Positions 47,586 to 56,156 of a DNA stretch of 64,000 nt are shown here, piece by piece. Below the pieces are notes generated by a model. The model saw nothing but the letters and a program-made list of their open reading frames with translations. It ran no database searches and was not told the DNA's origin. The stretch spans positions 4,640,001 to 4,704,000 of the forward strand of contig NZ_CP074349.1 in the NCBI RefSeq assembly GCF_018343775.1. The letters run 5' to 3'. Made by a program: the position numbers and the translations under genes. Numbering within the stretch: the first letter of the stretch is position 1; each line of letters begins with the position of its first letter. Source of the DNA: Pseudomonas cichorii (lineage in GTDB: Bacteria > Pseudomonadota > Gammaproteobacteria > Pseudomonadales > Pseudomonadaceae).

Positions 47586-47864
47586 TCAAGCGGACGGAGT
47601 GCCCGCCTTGCTGCCGGAGCCAAAACCTGCGAAACGCTTGTTGAAGCCTGCGATACGGCCTTCGGTGGTGGTCTTGCGTTGCTGGCCGGTGTACATCGGG
47701 TGCGAAGCACTGGACACGTCGAGCGCCACGTAAGGGTAGGTATTGCCGTCGGTATGCTGTTGCGTGCGATCGGTATCGACCGTGGAACCGATCAGGAAAT
47801 ACACGTCGGCAGCCGTGTCGTGGAACAGCACGGTGCGGTAAGCAGGATGGATGTCAGGTTTCAT
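47586..47864 (-). CDS. rpmE2: Type B ribosomal protein L31, zinc-independent (YkgM-like)
   Basis: 92 residues beginning [16 protein letters not shown]. It is the longer type B L31 with SHPMYTGQQ and RIAGFNKRF. It has no cysteine at all and so lacks the CxxC zinc ribbon of standard L31. Such paralogues replace zinc-L31 in the ribosome during zinc shortage and free its zinc. A Zur-like box lies 30 bases upstream, in agreement. The ATG at 47864 has GGAGGCCCTC upstream; seven extra codons from 47885 are unlikely. Confidence 0.94.
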   Translation of the reverse strand: MKPDIHPAYRTVLFHDTAADVYFLIGSTVDTDRTQQHTDGNTYPYVALDVSSASHPMYTGQQRKTTTEGRIAGFNKRFAGFGSGSKAGTPSA

Positions 47865-47893
47865 GAGGGCCTCCGGGCAAGTCATTTAAGCAC

Positions 47894-47908
47894 TGTTATA
47901 CCATAACA
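47894..47908 (-). promoter_or_regulatory. Zur-like operator of rpmE2
   Basis: TGTTATACCATAACA is a perfect 6-3-6 inverted repeat resembling the GTTATA-N-TATAAC core of gamma-proteobacterial Zur boxes. It is located 30 bases before the rpmE2 start, where a bound repressor would block transcription. Confidence 0.75.
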
Positions 47909-48186
47909 CAATGCTGTCCATTAATGATAATCAGTGCCATTTGCCGGTTCGCCCCTGAACTTGATCGGGCTGGCGCTTGGAGCTATGGTTCGCCCCGCCT
48001 CTGCCAAATCAGCGGCCCGGGATGGTTCTCCCGGCTTACTGGTAGCCAGGACAGCACGCCCGCCAGCACGGCATCCAGTCAAGGGCGAGCCGTGGGCACG
48101 CCAGCGCCTACTACTCACAGCCGCACGGATCCGTCCACCGATCGGTTCTGGACTGCGGATGAAATAACACGTCAGTAGGATTTCTC

Positions 48187-48552
48187 ATGCCTGATATCAC
48201 CCACTATGACCTTCCTCATTCGGCTTACGAGCGCCTGATCGAAGCCCGCGACTCGCTGCGACTGCTCGATGGCTACGTCAACAAGACCGATGTGCTCTGC
48301 AACCCTTCGATGCTGGTGGGTTATGTCTCGATGCTGCAAAGCGCCTTGCAGGAAGTGATTGCTGCCAGCACTCCTGCAGAGCCACGCGACAGCTTCATGC
48401 GCAAGGCCGACGAGCTGGGCTTCGTTGCGCTGAACCCCAAAGAGCAGGCATTGATCAAGCATCTTCGCTGGACCAGTCTGGAAGGACGTGAAGATATCTA
48501 TTCAATGGCCGAACGACTGCGACATATAAAACCGTGGGTATTGGAGAGTTGA
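48187..48552 (+). CDS. Hypothetical protein, 121 residues
   Basis: It begins MPDITHYDLPHSAYERLIEA and looks mostly helical, without signal peptide or membrane segment. The middle has NPSMLVGYVSMLQSALQEV and the end is ERLRHIKPWVLES. I recognise no domain. TAGGATTTCTC before the ATG is a good ribosome binding site and codon use fits the genome. The 322 bases before it hold the rpmE2 control region and nothing else I can name. Confidence 0.6.
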   Translation: MPDITHYDLPHSAYERLIEARDSLRLLDGYVNKTDVLCNPSMLVGYVSMLQSALQEVIAASTPAEPRDSFMRKADELGFVALNPKEQALIKHLRWTSLEGREDIYSMAERLRHIKPWVLES

Positions 48553-49018
48553 GGCTGAACTCACAACTTGATGTTTATCAAGCCGTTGAACGGCCAACAG
48601 AAAGCTCATCATGAAGCACGATATAAAAACCGGGGTGCGGCCATAAAACCCTGTTGAAAATGAGAAACATTCTCCATTGTTTAGTCATGATGTTTATATC
48701 GAAAAGATCTGTTCGATAAATATATTTTTCATCATCAGTGTGGCATTAACCACGAAGTCATCTACTTTCAAACTGCCTTTCCAAGCCGCATGCATTGGAA
48801 ATTTTCCATAGGACGCACAAGTGCTTGGCATTTTGCCTTTAGTGCAGTGAGCACTCTTTGACCTTGCAATGATCCGTGGACTACACGTCCGGGTTTCTGC
48901 CTGCCTGTGATAGGGCAGGCTCCTCGTAAAACAGTATGCAGCCGTCACGATATCGGGAGAGTGAAGTGTGCTGTATCGCCGTGTCTGCACAGCACCTATT
49001 TATATCCAAGGAGGAAGT
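48553..49018. other. 466-base gene-free, partly AT-rich region
   Basis: No reading frame here has a convincing start and codon use. The middle (about 48550-48760) is AT-rich, unlike the surrounding genes. It must contain the promoter of the VioB-like operon that starts at 49019. A GC-rich inverted repeat (GCCTGCCTGTGATAGGGCAGGC, split CCTGCC/GGCAGG, about 48899-48920) may be the terminator of the hypothetical gene or part of a leader. Confidence 0.5.
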
Positions 49019-49765
49019 ATGCCGGTCAGTCTGACTTCACAGTGGTTCATCCAGCCGGGCCAGGAAATAGAAGCCCGCCAGGGATTGATGCAACTTGCCC
49101 TCGACGTACAAGCCAGCGAGCCCGGCACCCTCACCTATCTGGTAAACACCCCCTTCGGTGCCGATGACCGGCTGCAATCGTTACCGCCACCTGATCCATT
49201 GCTCGTGTTGTTCTTCGAGACGTATGCAAGCCCCGATGCGTTTCTCGCCCATGTGAACGGGCCGCTCTTCACCGACTTCGTGGCGCAGTATGGCCATTGC
49301 TTCGTGTCGTCGAACGGCAAGCCCTATACCACCGTGCAATTTCTCGACAAGTTGGCCGGTTTTTCCGGGCGCAACGTTCAAGAGTCAGAGGAGGTCGGTA
49401 ATCGGCATCCGGTAGTAATGTTTGAAATCATCGCCAAGGACTCGACAGCCGCCAGGGCTTTCTATCAGCACGTGTTCGGCTGGCAGTATCAGACCGGGAC
49501 GGGCGGTTTTTCCTACATCCACTTTCCGGCCGGTATTCCGCCGCTGCTTGGCGGCATCGGTCAGGCTGACTCTGCCATTCCCGGTTTCGAGCCCGGACAC
49601 AACTTCTATCTGCTGGTCGATGCCCTGGAGCCGGTGCTTGAAGCCGCTTTGGCAGCAGGCGGATCAGCGCTCATGCCGCCAGCCGCAATCGATGGCTACC
49701 GCTTCGCGATGTTCAAGGACCCGGAAGGCAATCCGGTCGGACTCATCGAACCCTTCAACACCTGA
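49019..49765 (+). CDS. ABM monooxygenase-like/VOC domain fusion protein
   Basis: 248 residues. Residues 1 to about 100 resemble a dimeric alpha-beta barrel (antibiotic biosynthesis monooxygenase/YgiN type: EARQGLMQLALDVQASEPGT, LLVLFFETYASPDAFLAHV). Residues about 120-248 form a glyoxalase/VOC domain (VVMFEIIAKDSTAARAFYQ, FGWQYQTGTGGFSYI, FKDPEGNPVGLIEP). Both folds act on small aromatic or oxidised metabolites. The ATG at 49019 has an excellent AAGGAGGAAGT site; the 17-codon upstream extension is rejected. It is the first gene of a three-gene operon with the two VioB-like genes, 71 bases ahead of the next, so it may process their substrate or product. Confidence 0.8.
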   Translation: MPVSLTSQWFIQPGQEIEARQGLMQLALDVQASEPGTLTYLVNTPFGADDRLQSLPPPDPLLVLFFETYASPDAFLAHVNGPLFTDFVAQYGHCFVSSNGKPYTTVQFLDKLAGFSGRNVQESEEVGNRHPVVMFEIIAKDSTAARAFYQHVFGWQYQTGTGGFSYIHFPAGIPPLLGGIGQADSAIPGFEPGHNFYLLVDALEPVLEAALAAGGSALMPPAAIDGYRFAMFKDPEGNPVGLIEPFNT

Positions 49766-49836
49766 ACACGCTTTCTGGCAGGACGCAGCACGGACACACC
49801 CTTTCGCAACATGGACGCAACAAGGAGGTATTCGAC

Positions 49837-51759
49837 GTGAGTTATCTGAACTCCCTCAGGCTTCACTTTTCCGGGAAATTCCAGGCCAATGTGTCGACGG
49901 TCAATAATGATCCCGGCCACTATGATAATGCTGCGTTTCAGTCCATCTACCAGCAATTGGGTGGTCCGGGTATGCAGCCACCAAACGGATGGTTCAACCC
50001 TCAAGGAGATGCCGCTTTCCGCCTGCTCGGCTGTACCATCAACTCGGCCTGGACCTCATCGGGTGCAGTGACGCAGCCTGACCCCGTACTTGGCTACATC
50101 ATTGCCGATTCCGACGGTCGCGTGCCCGCCAAGATGGTCGACCTGGATCCTGAGCAGCAACTGGTTTCGGAGATATGGGGGCTTGAGGTACGTATTGCCG
50201 ACGCCAGCGGCAATACGCTCATGAGGGGGCAGTTCCTGCCCGCAGCCTTTATCGATATCTGGAATCGTGCAACAGGGCAAGGCTCAGACCCAAGCGATCA
50301 GGGAGCATGTGCCGCGTATCAGTCCGTGCTGCAAAACCTGCAATGGGGCGATGTCTCGAACTCTGCTTTTCTGAGTCAGTTACAGCAGACCTCTCAGGCT
50401 AGTGGACAGTTGTCCATCAAGTTCAATGTTGACGGCCTGAACATGGACAATACATCGCCAGACTTCATGTGCGGTCGAATCGTCGGCACGGTAGGGCCTT
50501 ATCTGGCCGGTGAGCCTCAACATCTGGTGATTGGCCGCCACTTCATGGCAGCACCCGCACCCACGGACAGTTTTTTCATACCTTCCGGAGGGATCAACTT
50601 TTTCCCGGCAGCCATCGATGTCGAGGCGAGCTGTATCTACCTTGATCTGGGCAATGCATTGTCCACTACCACTCCTGGAGGTGGTCTCAATGATCTCGGA
50701 GACCTCCAGCTCGGTGCCTATTCTCCCATTCTGACACAGCCGGATCCGGCAGGTACCGTCATTGCGCTAGGTACCCTTCCCTCATCGGGAAGCACAGGCT
50801 ATGTGGGAAATCCCGACTGGTACGAGCAGACAGCGGGCGTAGTGGTGTTACCGCTTTCTGCACCTCTGTTGAAACTTGCGCAAACCCAACAGTTGGTACT
50901 TTCGGGACAGCAAGGAATCGTCATCAGCGAATGGTCAAATGCAGCGTTCGTGCGTGCCGACAAGTTTGTCTATCGCTTGAGTCCTGGCGACAACATCGAC
51001 ATACCGGTCTATGCCATGCAATACGGACGACCATTGGCGCAAGCCTCGATATCCTTCGCGTTTGATCCTAGCCAGTTACAGCCAACGCCCAATGAATGGC
51101 CTTATATAATGGCCTCGCCCCCTGTCGGGACACCAGAAAGCGCCCTGAATATTCCTCAGACATCCAAGACCGACGCCAATGGCAAGGCCGTGCTGTCTCT
51201 GATCACCAGCGATCCAGGAAATCCACGCCTTTTCAATGATGGCAGTTCCTCGATCGATGGGCAGGTCTATGGCATTCGTCCCGCATTCACCGATGTCAAC
51301 ATGACCGCAGGCCCGGTCAACGCCTCCGACTTCATCAGTGTTCTACTCTGGAGCGGCTACACCATTCCTGCATCACCAACCTGGGATGATATCCAGCCGA
51401 TCTTCCAGCAATACGCCAACCTCTACCCGGTGATGCTGCGCTTCCTGAACATGGCGGATTTCGATTCGGTGGTGAAAACCGCCGGATTACTGACCCTCGC
51501 GTTCAGCCTGGATATCCAAGACGCCAACTCGATGCCGGTGACCCGGGACCTGTCTCCCGCCAAGCGTCAGGCCATTCTTACCTGGCTCAAGAATCCCTTG
51601 CCCGGAACGAAAACAGCCACCAGGGCGGCACCTCAAATCGATGCGGCCACCCAGGCTGCGGCTCCAACAGGCAGTGCGCCAGCCAGTGCAGCGCGAGGAG
51701 GCAAAGCAGCGGCAATTGCCCGTCGCCTGATCAACCAGACCCAGCCAGCAAAGGGGTAA
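49837..51759 (+). CDS. VioB N-terminal-like protein (iminophenylpyruvate dimer synthase family half)
   Basis: 640 residues from a GTG start with a strong AAGGAGGTATTC site. Its beginning, LRLHFSGKFQANVSTVNNDP, closely resembles the start of VioB as I recall it (PRIHFRGWARVNAPTANRDP). Near its end, MPVTRDLSPAKRQAILTWL parallels a VioB segment (MPSTRELSAPKARLFLKYL) just before the VioB ferritin-like domain. Here the protein stops after an Ala/Thr-rich tail, and the ferritin-like part is the next gene, four bases on. VioB, RebD and StaD couple two imines of indole or phenyl pyruvate. Neither a VioA-type oxidase nor other violacein genes are present, so the product is unknown. Confidence 0.72.
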   Translation: MSYLNSLRLHFSGKFQANVSTVNNDPGHYDNAAFQSIYQQLGGPGMQPPNGWFNPQGDAAFRLLGCTINSAWTSSGAVTQPDPVLGYIIADSDGRVPAKMVDLDPEQQLVSEIWGLEVRIADASGNTLMRGQFLPAAFIDIWNRATGQGSDPSDQGACAAYQSVLQNLQWGDVSNSAFLSQLQQTSQASGQLSIKFNVDGLNMDNTSPDFMCGRIVGTVGPYLAGEPQHLVIGRHFMAAPAPTDSFFIPSGGINFFPAAIDVEASCIYLDLGNALSTTTPGGGLNDLGDLQLGAYSPILTQPDPAGTVIALGTLPSSGSTGYVGNPDWYEQTAGVVVLPLSAPLLKLAQTQQLVLSGQQGIVISEWSNAAFVRADKFVYRLSPGDNIDIPVYAMQYGRPLAQASISFAFDPSQLQPTPNEWPYIMASPPVGTPESALNIPQTSKTDANGKAVLSLITSDPGNPRLFNDGSSSIDGQVYGIRPAFTDVNMTAGPVNASDFISVLLWSGYTIPASPTWDDIQPIFQQYANLYPVMLRFLNMADFDSVVKTAGLLTLAFSLDIQDANSMPVTRDLSPAKRQAILTWLKNPLPGTKTATRAAPQIDAATQAAAPTGSAPASAARGGKAAAIARRLINQTQPAKG

Positions 51760-51763
51760 TGCC

Positions 51764-52804
51764 ATGATTCGTCTGCAACGCTCAATGATTGCGGGCCTGC
51801 AAGGCCCCAACGTCACGGTACAACAGGTACTGGATGCGCTTCAGTCCGCTGTCGAACTGGAGCACTCGACCATCCCGCTTTATCTGTATGCGCTCTACTC
51901 GATCGATGCCAGCAAAAATGCGGAAATCTCCGCCATCATTTCCTCGGTGGTCATCGAAGAAATGCTGCACATGACACTGGCGAGCAATGTGATGAATGCC
52001 CTCGGCGGCTCGCCTGTCATCGACTCACCGGGCTTTATCCCCAACTATCCAGGCCCGCTGCCCGGCGGCGTGCAATCGGACCTGACCGTGCATCTGGCCC
52101 CCTTCTCACAGACACAGTTGCAGACTTTCCTGCAGATCGAGGAACCGGAAAAAGCGCTCGATTTCAAACTGCTTGCGGCGCAAGCCGATGTCACCATTGG
52201 CCAGTTCTATACCGCAATTTCGGACGCCATCGCGCAACTGGGTGACGGCGCCTTTCTCAACCCGTCGCCCAATCAGGTTGGCCCCGATCTGATGTGGGGG
52301 TCGGTGGTTGTCAGCAATGTCGCCACAGCACAGCAAGCCATCACAACCATCATCGATCAGGGCGAAGGCACATCGACCTCCCCCCTTGAAGTCGAAGGCG
52401 GAGGATACGCGCACTACTATCGCTTCATGCAGATCCAGAAAGGCAAACTACTGATTGCTACACCCGACGGCGGCCCTGCACCCGAGGATAAATATGCCTA
52501 TGCCGGTGCAGCGATAAACTTCGATCCCACGGGCGTCTACCCCGTCGCTACCGACCCCGGCCCCTATAAGCCAAACACAGTGCAATCCTTCGCCAACGAC
52601 AATTTCAACTACACCTACACGAGCCTGCTCCAGTCGTTGCATGCCCTGTTCAACGGCGATTCGAGCCAGAACCGGATGAATACAGCGATGGGCCTGATGA
52701 TGTCGCTCAAGGGCCAGGCCAAGGCAATGATGTCCGGCATACCGGACCCAAAAACCTTCACAGGCCCGACCTTTCAGTACCAGCCGACCAACCCTGCCAA
52801 CTGA
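51764..52804 (+). CDS. Ferritin-like protein resembling the VioB C-terminal part
   Basis: 346 residues. VELEHSTIPLYLYALYSI (about 30-47) and VVIEEMLHMTLASNVMNALG (about 62-81) form the two ferritin-like helices. Candidate metal ligands are Glu31, Glu66 and His69. Further on IIDQGEG (196-202) and AHYYRFMQI (216-224) parallel the VioB segments around VTDQGEG and EHSHFQRL, which add a histidine (His217). It belongs to the ferritin-like group of iminophenylpyruvate dimer synthases (VioB/RebD/StaD). Spacing of four bases to the gene before suggests that the two proteins form one enzyme. A strong hairpin follows, ending the operon. Confidence 0.78.
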   Translation: MIRLQRSMIAGLQGPNVTVQQVLDALQSAVELEHSTIPLYLYALYSIDASKNAEISAIISSVVIEEMLHMTLASNVMNALGGSPVIDSPGFIPNYPGPLPGGVQSDLTVHLAPFSQTQLQTFLQIEEPEKALDFKLLAAQADVTIGQFYTAISDAIAQLGDGAFLNPSPNQVGPDLMWGSVVVSNVATAQQAITTIIDQGEGTSTSPLEVEGGGYAHYYRFMQIQKGKLLIATPDGGPAPEDKYAYAGAAINFDPTGVYPVATDPGPYKPNTVQSFANDNFNYTYTSLLQSLHALFNGDSSQNRMNTAMGLMMSLKGQAKAMMSGIPDPKTFTGPTFQYQPTNPAN

Positions 52805-52818
52805 CAACATCCTCGATC

Positions 52819-52855
52819 AAGGGCGAAGAACGGCAACAGTGCGGTCTTCGCCCTT
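52819..52855 (+). terminator. Terminator of the VioB-like operon
   Basis: AAGGGCGAAGA (52819-52829) pairs perfectly with TCTTCGCCCTT (52845-52855) over 11 bases, 15 bases after the ferritin-like gene stop. T-rich sequence follows. Confidence 0.8.
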
Positions 52856-52984
52856 ATTCATTTATCACCCGCCTGCTACATTTCCCTTGCAACGGCTCAT
52901 GAGCCAGCAATCGATGTTTATGCAGCCCTGCGGCCCGATGCGGCAAAAAGACAGGGCGTGTCGTCATTAGCCCAAGGATGTCAT

Positions 52985-54598
52985 ATGAGCCTCTCGCTAC
53001 TCAGTCGTTATGCAGTCTTCGTTGGTTGCGTGCTGTTCACCCTGTTCAGCCTGCCGTTCTGGCATCACGAGTGGCTTTGGCCATTTACCCTGCTGACTGC
53101 GGTATTGAGCGTGATCGGTATCATCGACTTGCTGCAATCCCCGCATTCGGTACGTCGCAACTACCCGATCCTGGGCAATATCCGTTATGCCGTGGAGGCC
53201 ATCCGCCCGGAGATTCGCCAGTATCTGCTGGAGTCCGACAGCGACGCCCTGCCCTTCTCCCGCGCCCAGCGCTCGCTGGTGTATTCACGGGCCAAGAACG
53301 AAACCGCCGACAGGCCGTTCGGTACGCTGATCGATGTCTATGAAACCGGCTTCGAGTTCATCGGCCACTCCATGCGCCCGGCGCCGTTGAGCGACCCGAA
53401 TTCGTTCCGCGTGCAGATAGGCGGCCCGCAATGCACCCAGCCGTATTCCGCCTCGATCTTCAATATTTCGGCGATGAGCTTTGGTTCGCTCAGCGCCAAT
53501 GCCATTCGAGCATTGAATCAGGGTGCCAAGCTGGGCAACTTCGCCCATGACACCGGCGAAGGCAGTATCAGCCCGTATCACCGGGAACATGGCGGCGACC
53601 TGACCTGGGAGCTGGGCAGCGGTTACTTCGGCTGCCGAGGCGCAGACGGCCGCTTCGATCCAGAACGCTTCGCTGCACAAGCCCGTGACCCGCAGGTGCG
53701 CATGATTGAAATCAAGATGAGCCAGGGGGCCAAACCGGGCCATGGCGGAATCCTGCCCAAACACAAGGTCACCCAGGAAATCGCCGATACCCGCGGCATT
53801 CCCATGGGCGAAGACTGCATCTCGCCGTCCCGGCACAGTGCATTCTCGACACCTTGTGAATTGATGCAGTTCATCGCTCAACTGCGCGAGTTGTCTGGCG
53901 GCAAGCCGATAGGCTTCAAATTCTGCCTGGGCCATCCGTGGGAATTCATGGGGATCGCCAAGGCCATGCTGGAAACCGGTATCTATCCCGACTTCATCGT
54001 TATCGACGGTGCTGAAGGGGGCACCGGTGCGGCGCCGGTCGAGTTCACCGACCACATAGGCTCACCGATGCGTGAAGGCCTGCTTTTCGTACACAACACA
54101 CTGGTGGGCCTGAACCTGCGGGACAAAATCAAACTGGGTGCCAGCGGCAAGATTGTCAGCGCCTTCGACATCGCCAGCGTACTGGCCATCGGCGCCGACT
54201 GGGCCAACTCGGCACGCGGCTTCATGTTCGCCATTGGTTGTATCCAGTCACAAAGCTGTCACACCAACAAATGCCCGACCGGCGTAGCGACCCAGGACAC
54301 CTTGCGGCAACGCGCGCTGGTGGTGCCGGACAAGGCTCAACGGGTCTTCAACTTTCACCGCAACACACTCAAGGCTCTGGCCGAAATGCTCGCGGCGGCC
54401 GGGCTTGATCAGCCGTCACAACTGGAAGCCAGGCATCTGGTGCGCCGTATGTCGGCAACGGAAATCAAACTGTTCTCGCAGACCCATGTGTTCTTGCAAC
54501 CCGGCCAGTTGCTGAACGGGATACAGGACGACAGCTTCTATTCACGCATGTGGCAAATGGCACGCTCGGACAGCTTTGAGCCCGCCGAACTGACCTGA
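52985..54598 (+). CDS. FMN-binding glutamate synthase-like protein with membrane anchor
   Basis: 537 residues. Two N-terminal membrane helices (about 5-50) are followed by the FMN/Fe-S domain of glutamate synthase large subunits: NISAMSFGSLSANAIRALN, DTGEGSISPYH, GAEGGTGAAP. The [3Fe-4S] cysteines are in SQSCHTNKCPTGVATQD. It lacks the glutaminase and C-terminal domains of true GltB, so it is not a complete glutamate synthase; the reaction of this common subgroup is unknown. The start MSLSLLSRY at 52985 follows AAGGATGTCAT. It has its own transcription unit after the upstream terminator. Confidence 0.87.
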   Translation: MSLSLLSRYAVFVGCVLFTLFSLPFWHHEWLWPFTLLTAVLSVIGIIDLLQSPHSVRRNYPILGNIRYAVEAIRPEIRQYLLESDSDALPFSRAQRSLVYSRAKNETADRPFGTLIDVYETGFEFIGHSMRPAPLSDPNSFRVQIGGPQCTQPYSASIFNISAMSFGSLSANAIRALNQGAKLGNFAHDTGEGSISPYHREHGGDLTWELGSGYFGCRGADGRFDPERFAAQARDPQVRMIEIKMSQGAKPGHGGILPKHKVTQEIADTRGIPMGEDCISPSRHSAFSTPCELMQFIAQLRELSGGKPIGFKFCLGHPWEFMGIAKAMLETGIYPDFIVIDGAEGGTGAAPVEFTDHIGSPMREGLLFVHNTLVGLNLRDKIKLGASGKIVSAFDIASVLAIGADWANSARGFMFAIGCIQSQSCHTNKCPTGVATQDTLRQRALVVPDKAQRVFNFHRNTLKALAEMLAAAGLDQPSQLEARHLVRRMSATEIKLFSQTHVFLQPGQLLNGIQDDSFYSRMWQMARSDSFEPAELT

Positions 54599-54760
54599 GC
54601 CGACCGTATGGAGACATTCTGTAATAGCCCGGCTTTTGCATTTCTCGTCGATTAACGCCACCCTGCCGCGCCGCCGACCGACTACTGACTGGCGGTGCGG
54701 AACCTCAACCCACTGCGGTTGATCCTTATTCAATCGACAAACTTTCAAGAGCCCACCGTT

Positions 54761-55897
54761 ATGACTAACGGACGCGATTATCGAATCGACTTCTTTCGAG
54801 GTTTGGCGCTGATCTTCATTTTCTGGGATCACGTGCCCGACAACCCTTTGGCGCAACTGACCTTGCGCAATTTCGGCTTCAGCGATGCCGCAGAGGTATT
54901 CGTCTTCCTGGCTGGCTACGCCGCAATCCTGGCCTACGGACGCATCGCCCAGCGCGATGGCATGCTGGTAGCGTGTGTACGCATCCTGCGCCGCACCTGG
55001 GTCCTGTATGTGGTGCATATCTTCCTGCTGACGCTGTTGATGGGCATCGTGTTCGTGGCCAACAACCATGTCGAAACCCGCGATATGGTCCAGCAGATGG
55101 GCCTCGAATACTTCGTCGGCAATCCGCAACAGGCGCTGGCCGACGAATTGCTGCTGCGTTTCAAACCCAATCTGACCGACCCGCTGCCCCTCTACATCCT
55201 GCTGTTACTGGCGCTGCCGCTGATCCTGCCGTTGATGCTGCGCAAGGTTGAAGTGGCGGTGGGCCTGTCCATTGCGCTGTACATGATGGTGCCGCTGTTT
55301 GGCTGGAACCTGCGCGCTTACGAAGGTGGCGGGGTCTGGTATTTCAATCCGGTGGCCTGGCAACTGCTGTTCGTGCTAGGCGGTGCATGCGCATTGCAAA
55401 CCACGAAACCGGCCATCGCCAGTGTCGAACAACGTCCATTGCACCAACAGCCACTGTTTCTGCTGAGCGCCATGTATGTGGTGATTGCAGGCGCGCTGAC
55501 CTTCAGCGAAAAATGGCCCGAACTGCATGGCGTACTGGTTTCGACCCTCGGCCTGGAAGCCTTGTACCCCATCAGCAAGACCGACCTGGAACCTGCCCGC
55601 CTCGTACACTTCCTGGCTCTGGTCTATGTAGTCGCCAAATTGCTGCCGACCCGCCACACCTGGCTCGACAACTGGCCTGCGCAACAGACCTGCCGTATGG
55701 GGCGTTACTCCCTTGAAGTCTTCTGCCTGGGCGTATTGCTTGCACCACTGGCGGATATGGCCAACGCCCTGGCAGGCGATACCTGGCCGATGCAAGTCAC
55801 CACCGCGATAGTCGGACTGGGTTTGATGGTATTGATGGCCAACGGGTTGGAATTGAACAAGCGGTTGGGGAGCCCGCAAAGAGTGGTCACGGCTTGA
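54761..55897 (+). CDS. OpgC-domain integral membrane protein
   Basis: 378 residues with about ten membrane helices and the OpgC/acyltransferase-3-like N-terminus (GRDYRIDFFRGLALIFIFWDH, GFSDAAEVFVFLAGYAAILA). OpgC-type proteins add succinyl groups to periplasmic glucans, but homologues without opgG/opgH nearby, as here, have no proven substrate. The start at 54761 was chosen because the family begins at this DYRIDFFRG segment. The upstream 22 codons run through non-coding-looking DNA. Confidence 0.85.
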   Translation: MTNGRDYRIDFFRGLALIFIFWDHVPDNPLAQLTLRNFGFSDAAEVFVFLAGYAAILAYGRIAQRDGMLVACVRILRRTWVLYVVHIFLLTLLMGIVFVANNHVETRDMVQQMGLEYFVGNPQQALADELLLRFKPNLTDPLPLYILLLLALPLILPLMLRKVEVAVGLSIALYMMVPLFGWNLRAYEGGGVWYFNPVAWQLLFVLGGACALQTTKPAIASVEQRPLHQQPLFLLSAMYVVIAGALTFSEKWPELHGVLVSTLGLEALYPISKTDLEPARLVHFLALVYVVAKLLPTRHTWLDNWPAQQTCRMGRYSLEVFCLGVLLAPLADMANALAGDTWPMQVTTAIVGLGLMVLMANGLELNKRLGSPQRVVTA

Positions 55898-56156
55898 GGC
55901 AGGTTTAAATGTAAACGGGCTGGCAAATATGGACTTTTGCTAGCTCGTTTATTTGCAAGACTCTGCTGATCAAAGATGATTTGTCTCTTCAAAAAAAGCG
56001 TCCTGCAAAACTGACTTAACGGATATAAAAAAGAGAAACCTCTTACAAGCATCCTTAATGCACTTGTCTCTGGGACTATTCCTACACACTTATCAGGACA
56101 AGTTTCCTCAAAATCCGCCGCTAAACAGTCGACTGTATAAACCATGAGACTGTGCC
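55898..56156. other. AT-rich leader of the first cassette
   Basis: 259 bases without a gene. The segment TTATCAGGACAAGTTT (56090-56105), 52 bases before the start, recurs as TTATCAGGCCAAGTTT at 58040-58055, 53 bases before the paralogous gene. It is therefore part of a duplicated promoter or leader. No HrpL-type box (GGAACC-N16-CCAC) is present. Confidence 0.55.

Noticed and set aside
47921..48186. Several short overlapping frames between rpmE2 and the 121-residue gene
   Set aside because: All are short, mutually overlapping and low in information; none has a convincing start.
48694..48990. A possible 98-residue minus-strand gene in the gap before the VioB-like operon
   Set aside because: Composition unlike genomic proteins, no family resemblance, and it would overlap the promoter area of the operon. 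I saw no good ribosome site.
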